Positions 62,938-64,000 of a DNA stretch of 64,000 bases are shown here, piece after piece. This DNA is from Chryseobacterium sp. 7. GTDB lineage: Bacteria; Bacteroidota; Bacteroidia; Flavobacteriales; Weeksellaceae. The stretch spans positions 4,278,001-4,342,000 of the forward strand of contig NZ_RCCA01000001.1 of assembly GCF_003663845.1 (NCBI RefSeq), written 5' to 3'. Made by a program: the position numbers and the translations under genes. Position 1 is the first letter of the stretch. Each line of letters opens with the position of its first letter. The notes under the pieces are model-generated. The model had not been told where the DNA came from. It did no database searches and saw only the letters and a list, made by a program, of their open reading frames with translations.

Positions 62938-63867
62938 TTAACAATGTGAAGCGACAATCTTATCTACAATAAACTGAGCCAGTTTTTCTTTACTCTGATG
63001 CGTCCATCCCGCAATATGTGGAGTGACAATCGCTTTTTCGGATTCAAGAAGATATTTTAAATCTTCATTTTCAGACTCAATATTCTCGAAAGAAGACTTT
63101 TCATACTCCAATACATCCAGGCAGGTTCCTTTTACTTTTCCTGATTTCAATCCTTCTACTAAGCTTTTAGTTTTAACATTCTTTCCTCTTGCCGTATTCA
63201 CGAAATAAAAATCGTTTTTCATCTCTGAGATGAATGTATCGTCAATAAGATAGTGTGTTTCTGAAGTCAAAGGAATATGTAAGCTTAAGATCTCTGCTCT
63301 TTGCTTCAATTCTTCTAATGAAACCTGTGTCGCATTTTCATCCGAAAGATCAGGAAGTATGTCATGGAAAATTACTTTACACCCGAAACCAGAAAGTCTT
63401 TTAGCAGTAGCTTTTCCCATATTTCCATATCCGATTAAACCTACTGTTTTTCCTAACAGCTCGTCTCCTCTGTTTTCTTCACGTTTCCAGATTCCGTTTT
63501 TCACTTCCTGAGAGGCGATAAAAAGCCTGTTCATAATCACAAGCAGCATTCCTACCACATGCTCTGCTACAGAATCCCTGTTTCCTTCCGGTGAATTAAT
63601 CAGCTGAATTCCCAGTTTTTCTGCAACAGGAATATCAATATTTTCCATTCCGGCACCTACTCTTGCAATAAATTTCAGATTCTTACCTTTTTCCAGAAAG
63701 TTTTTATCCAACGGAATACGGCTTCTAATGATAATTCCGTCGTAATTCTCAATTTTCTCACAAACCTCATCATAAGACGATGTAAAATCCTCTTCCAATA
63801 TAAAATTCTGAGCCAAAAGCTGTTCAGCGATAAGAGGATGGTTTTTATCTAAAAGAAGTATTTTCAT
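62938..63867 (-). CDS. D-2-hydroxyacid dehydrogenase (3-phosphoglycerate dehydrogenase-like)
   Basis: A 309-residue NAD-dependent dehydrogenase: ARVGAGMENIDIP, the nucleotide motif GLIGYGNMGKATAKRLSGFG, NTARGKNVKTKSL (Arg) and IVTPHIAGWTHQS (His). It could be SerA or a related enzyme; no ACT domain is present. Confidence 0.88.
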   Translation of the reverse strand: MKILLLDKNHPLIAEQLLAQNFILEEDFTSSYDEVCEKIENYDGIIIRSRIPLDKNFLEKGKNLKFIARVGAGMENIDIPVAEKLGIQLINSPEGNRDSVAEHVVGMLLVIMNRLFIASQEVKNGIWKREENRGDELLGKTVGLIGYGNMGKATAKRLSGFGCKVIFHDILPDLSDENATQVSLEELKQRAEILSLHIPLTSETHYLIDDTFISEMKNDFYFVNTARGKNVKTKSLVEGLKSGKVKGTCLDVLEYEKSSFENIESENEDLKYLLESEKAIVTPHIAGWTHQSKEKLAQFIVDKIVASHC

Positions 63868-63912
63868 AATTTAAACACGAATGACACTAATTTATTTCAC
63901 AAATAGCACAAA

Positions 63913-64000
63913 TTATAATATCCCGTTAATCACTCTCTTAACTCCATTTTTAAACTGAAGCGTATTAAAGTTAATCAACATTCCAAGTTTACAATTGCTT
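63913..64000 (-). CDS. C-terminal end of a GxxExxY-type protein (partial)
   Basis: The last ~28 codons read KLGMLINFNTLQFKNGVKRVINGIL and stop, the usual ending of GxxExxY family proteins (LxINFNxxxLKxGIKRxxN). The rest lies beyond the window. Confidence 0.75.
   Translation of the reverse strand, partial: SNCKLGMLINFNTLQFKNGVKRVINGIL

Overview
The window looks like chromosomal DNA of a Bacteroidota bacterium, most likely a flavobacterium close to Chryseobacterium. The DNA is AT-rich. Promoters fit the Bacteroidota pattern (TTG, about 17-24 nt, then TAnnTTTG). A secreted metalloprotease carries a C-terminal type IX secretion sorting domain. A large flexirubin (aryl polyene plus dialkylresorcinol) pigment locus fills the first half. 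The genus is inferred from protein resemblance only; no rRNA or tRNA gene was seen.

Positions 1-33.7 kb are the pigment locus. The + strand block (1-17.6 kb) runs: membrane exporter/acyltransferase fusion (cut by the window edge), darA, darB, two hotdog dehydratases, a 4.3-5.1 kb spacer with a small GG-leader peptide gene and a parS-like site, an XRE-like protein, a BtrH-like acyltransferase, an ABC-2 transporter, a thioesterase, a ketosynthase, a half-ketosynthase, an ACP, a ketosynthase plus chain-length-factor pair, a NodB deacetylase, a LolA-like carrier, a lipoprotein, a third dehydratase, a periplasmic protein and a GT2-DUF2062 fusion. The - strand block (30.3 to 20.5 kb) runs: tyrosine ammonia-lyase, FabG, FabF-like ketosynthase, ACP, LpxL-like acyltransferase, a CrtI-like oxidoreductase (frameshifted), a C45 acyltransferase/hydrolase, a DUF1648 protein and an alpha/beta hydrolase. 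The secreted M36 protease sits between the blocks. A halogenase-family flavoenzyme is divergent from the lyase, and a PaaK-type ligase follows. Expected logic: tyrosine to 4-coumarate, activation onto ACP, polyene extension by KS/CLF, KR and DH, resorcinol formation by DarA/DarB, then esterification and export.

Positions 33.7-39.8 kb hold an M23 peptidase and a strong candidate polymorphic toxin: an 881-residue protein with a C-terminal papain-like Cys/His domain, followed by four tandem Imm35/YrhB-like immunity genes. Copies 3 and 4 are each broken by one missing A in an A6 tract. ileS, just downstream, carries the same kind of lesion, so under-called homopolymers are a serious alternative to real decay.

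Positions 40-64 kb are housekeeping and core accessory genes: ileS, a DksA-like protein, lspA, a SanA-like protein, trpS, a two-component system, PepSY-like proteins, a YjjG-type HAD phosphatase, an ECF sigma factor with a 44-residue companion ORF, metK with a SAM-II-like leader, oxyR divergent from katA, an enoyl-CoA hydratase, a dCMP deaminase, xerD, a Nudix protein, a haem-binding protein, two lipoproteins, a 2-hydroxyacid dehydrogenase, and the 3' end of a GxxExxY-type gene at the window edge.
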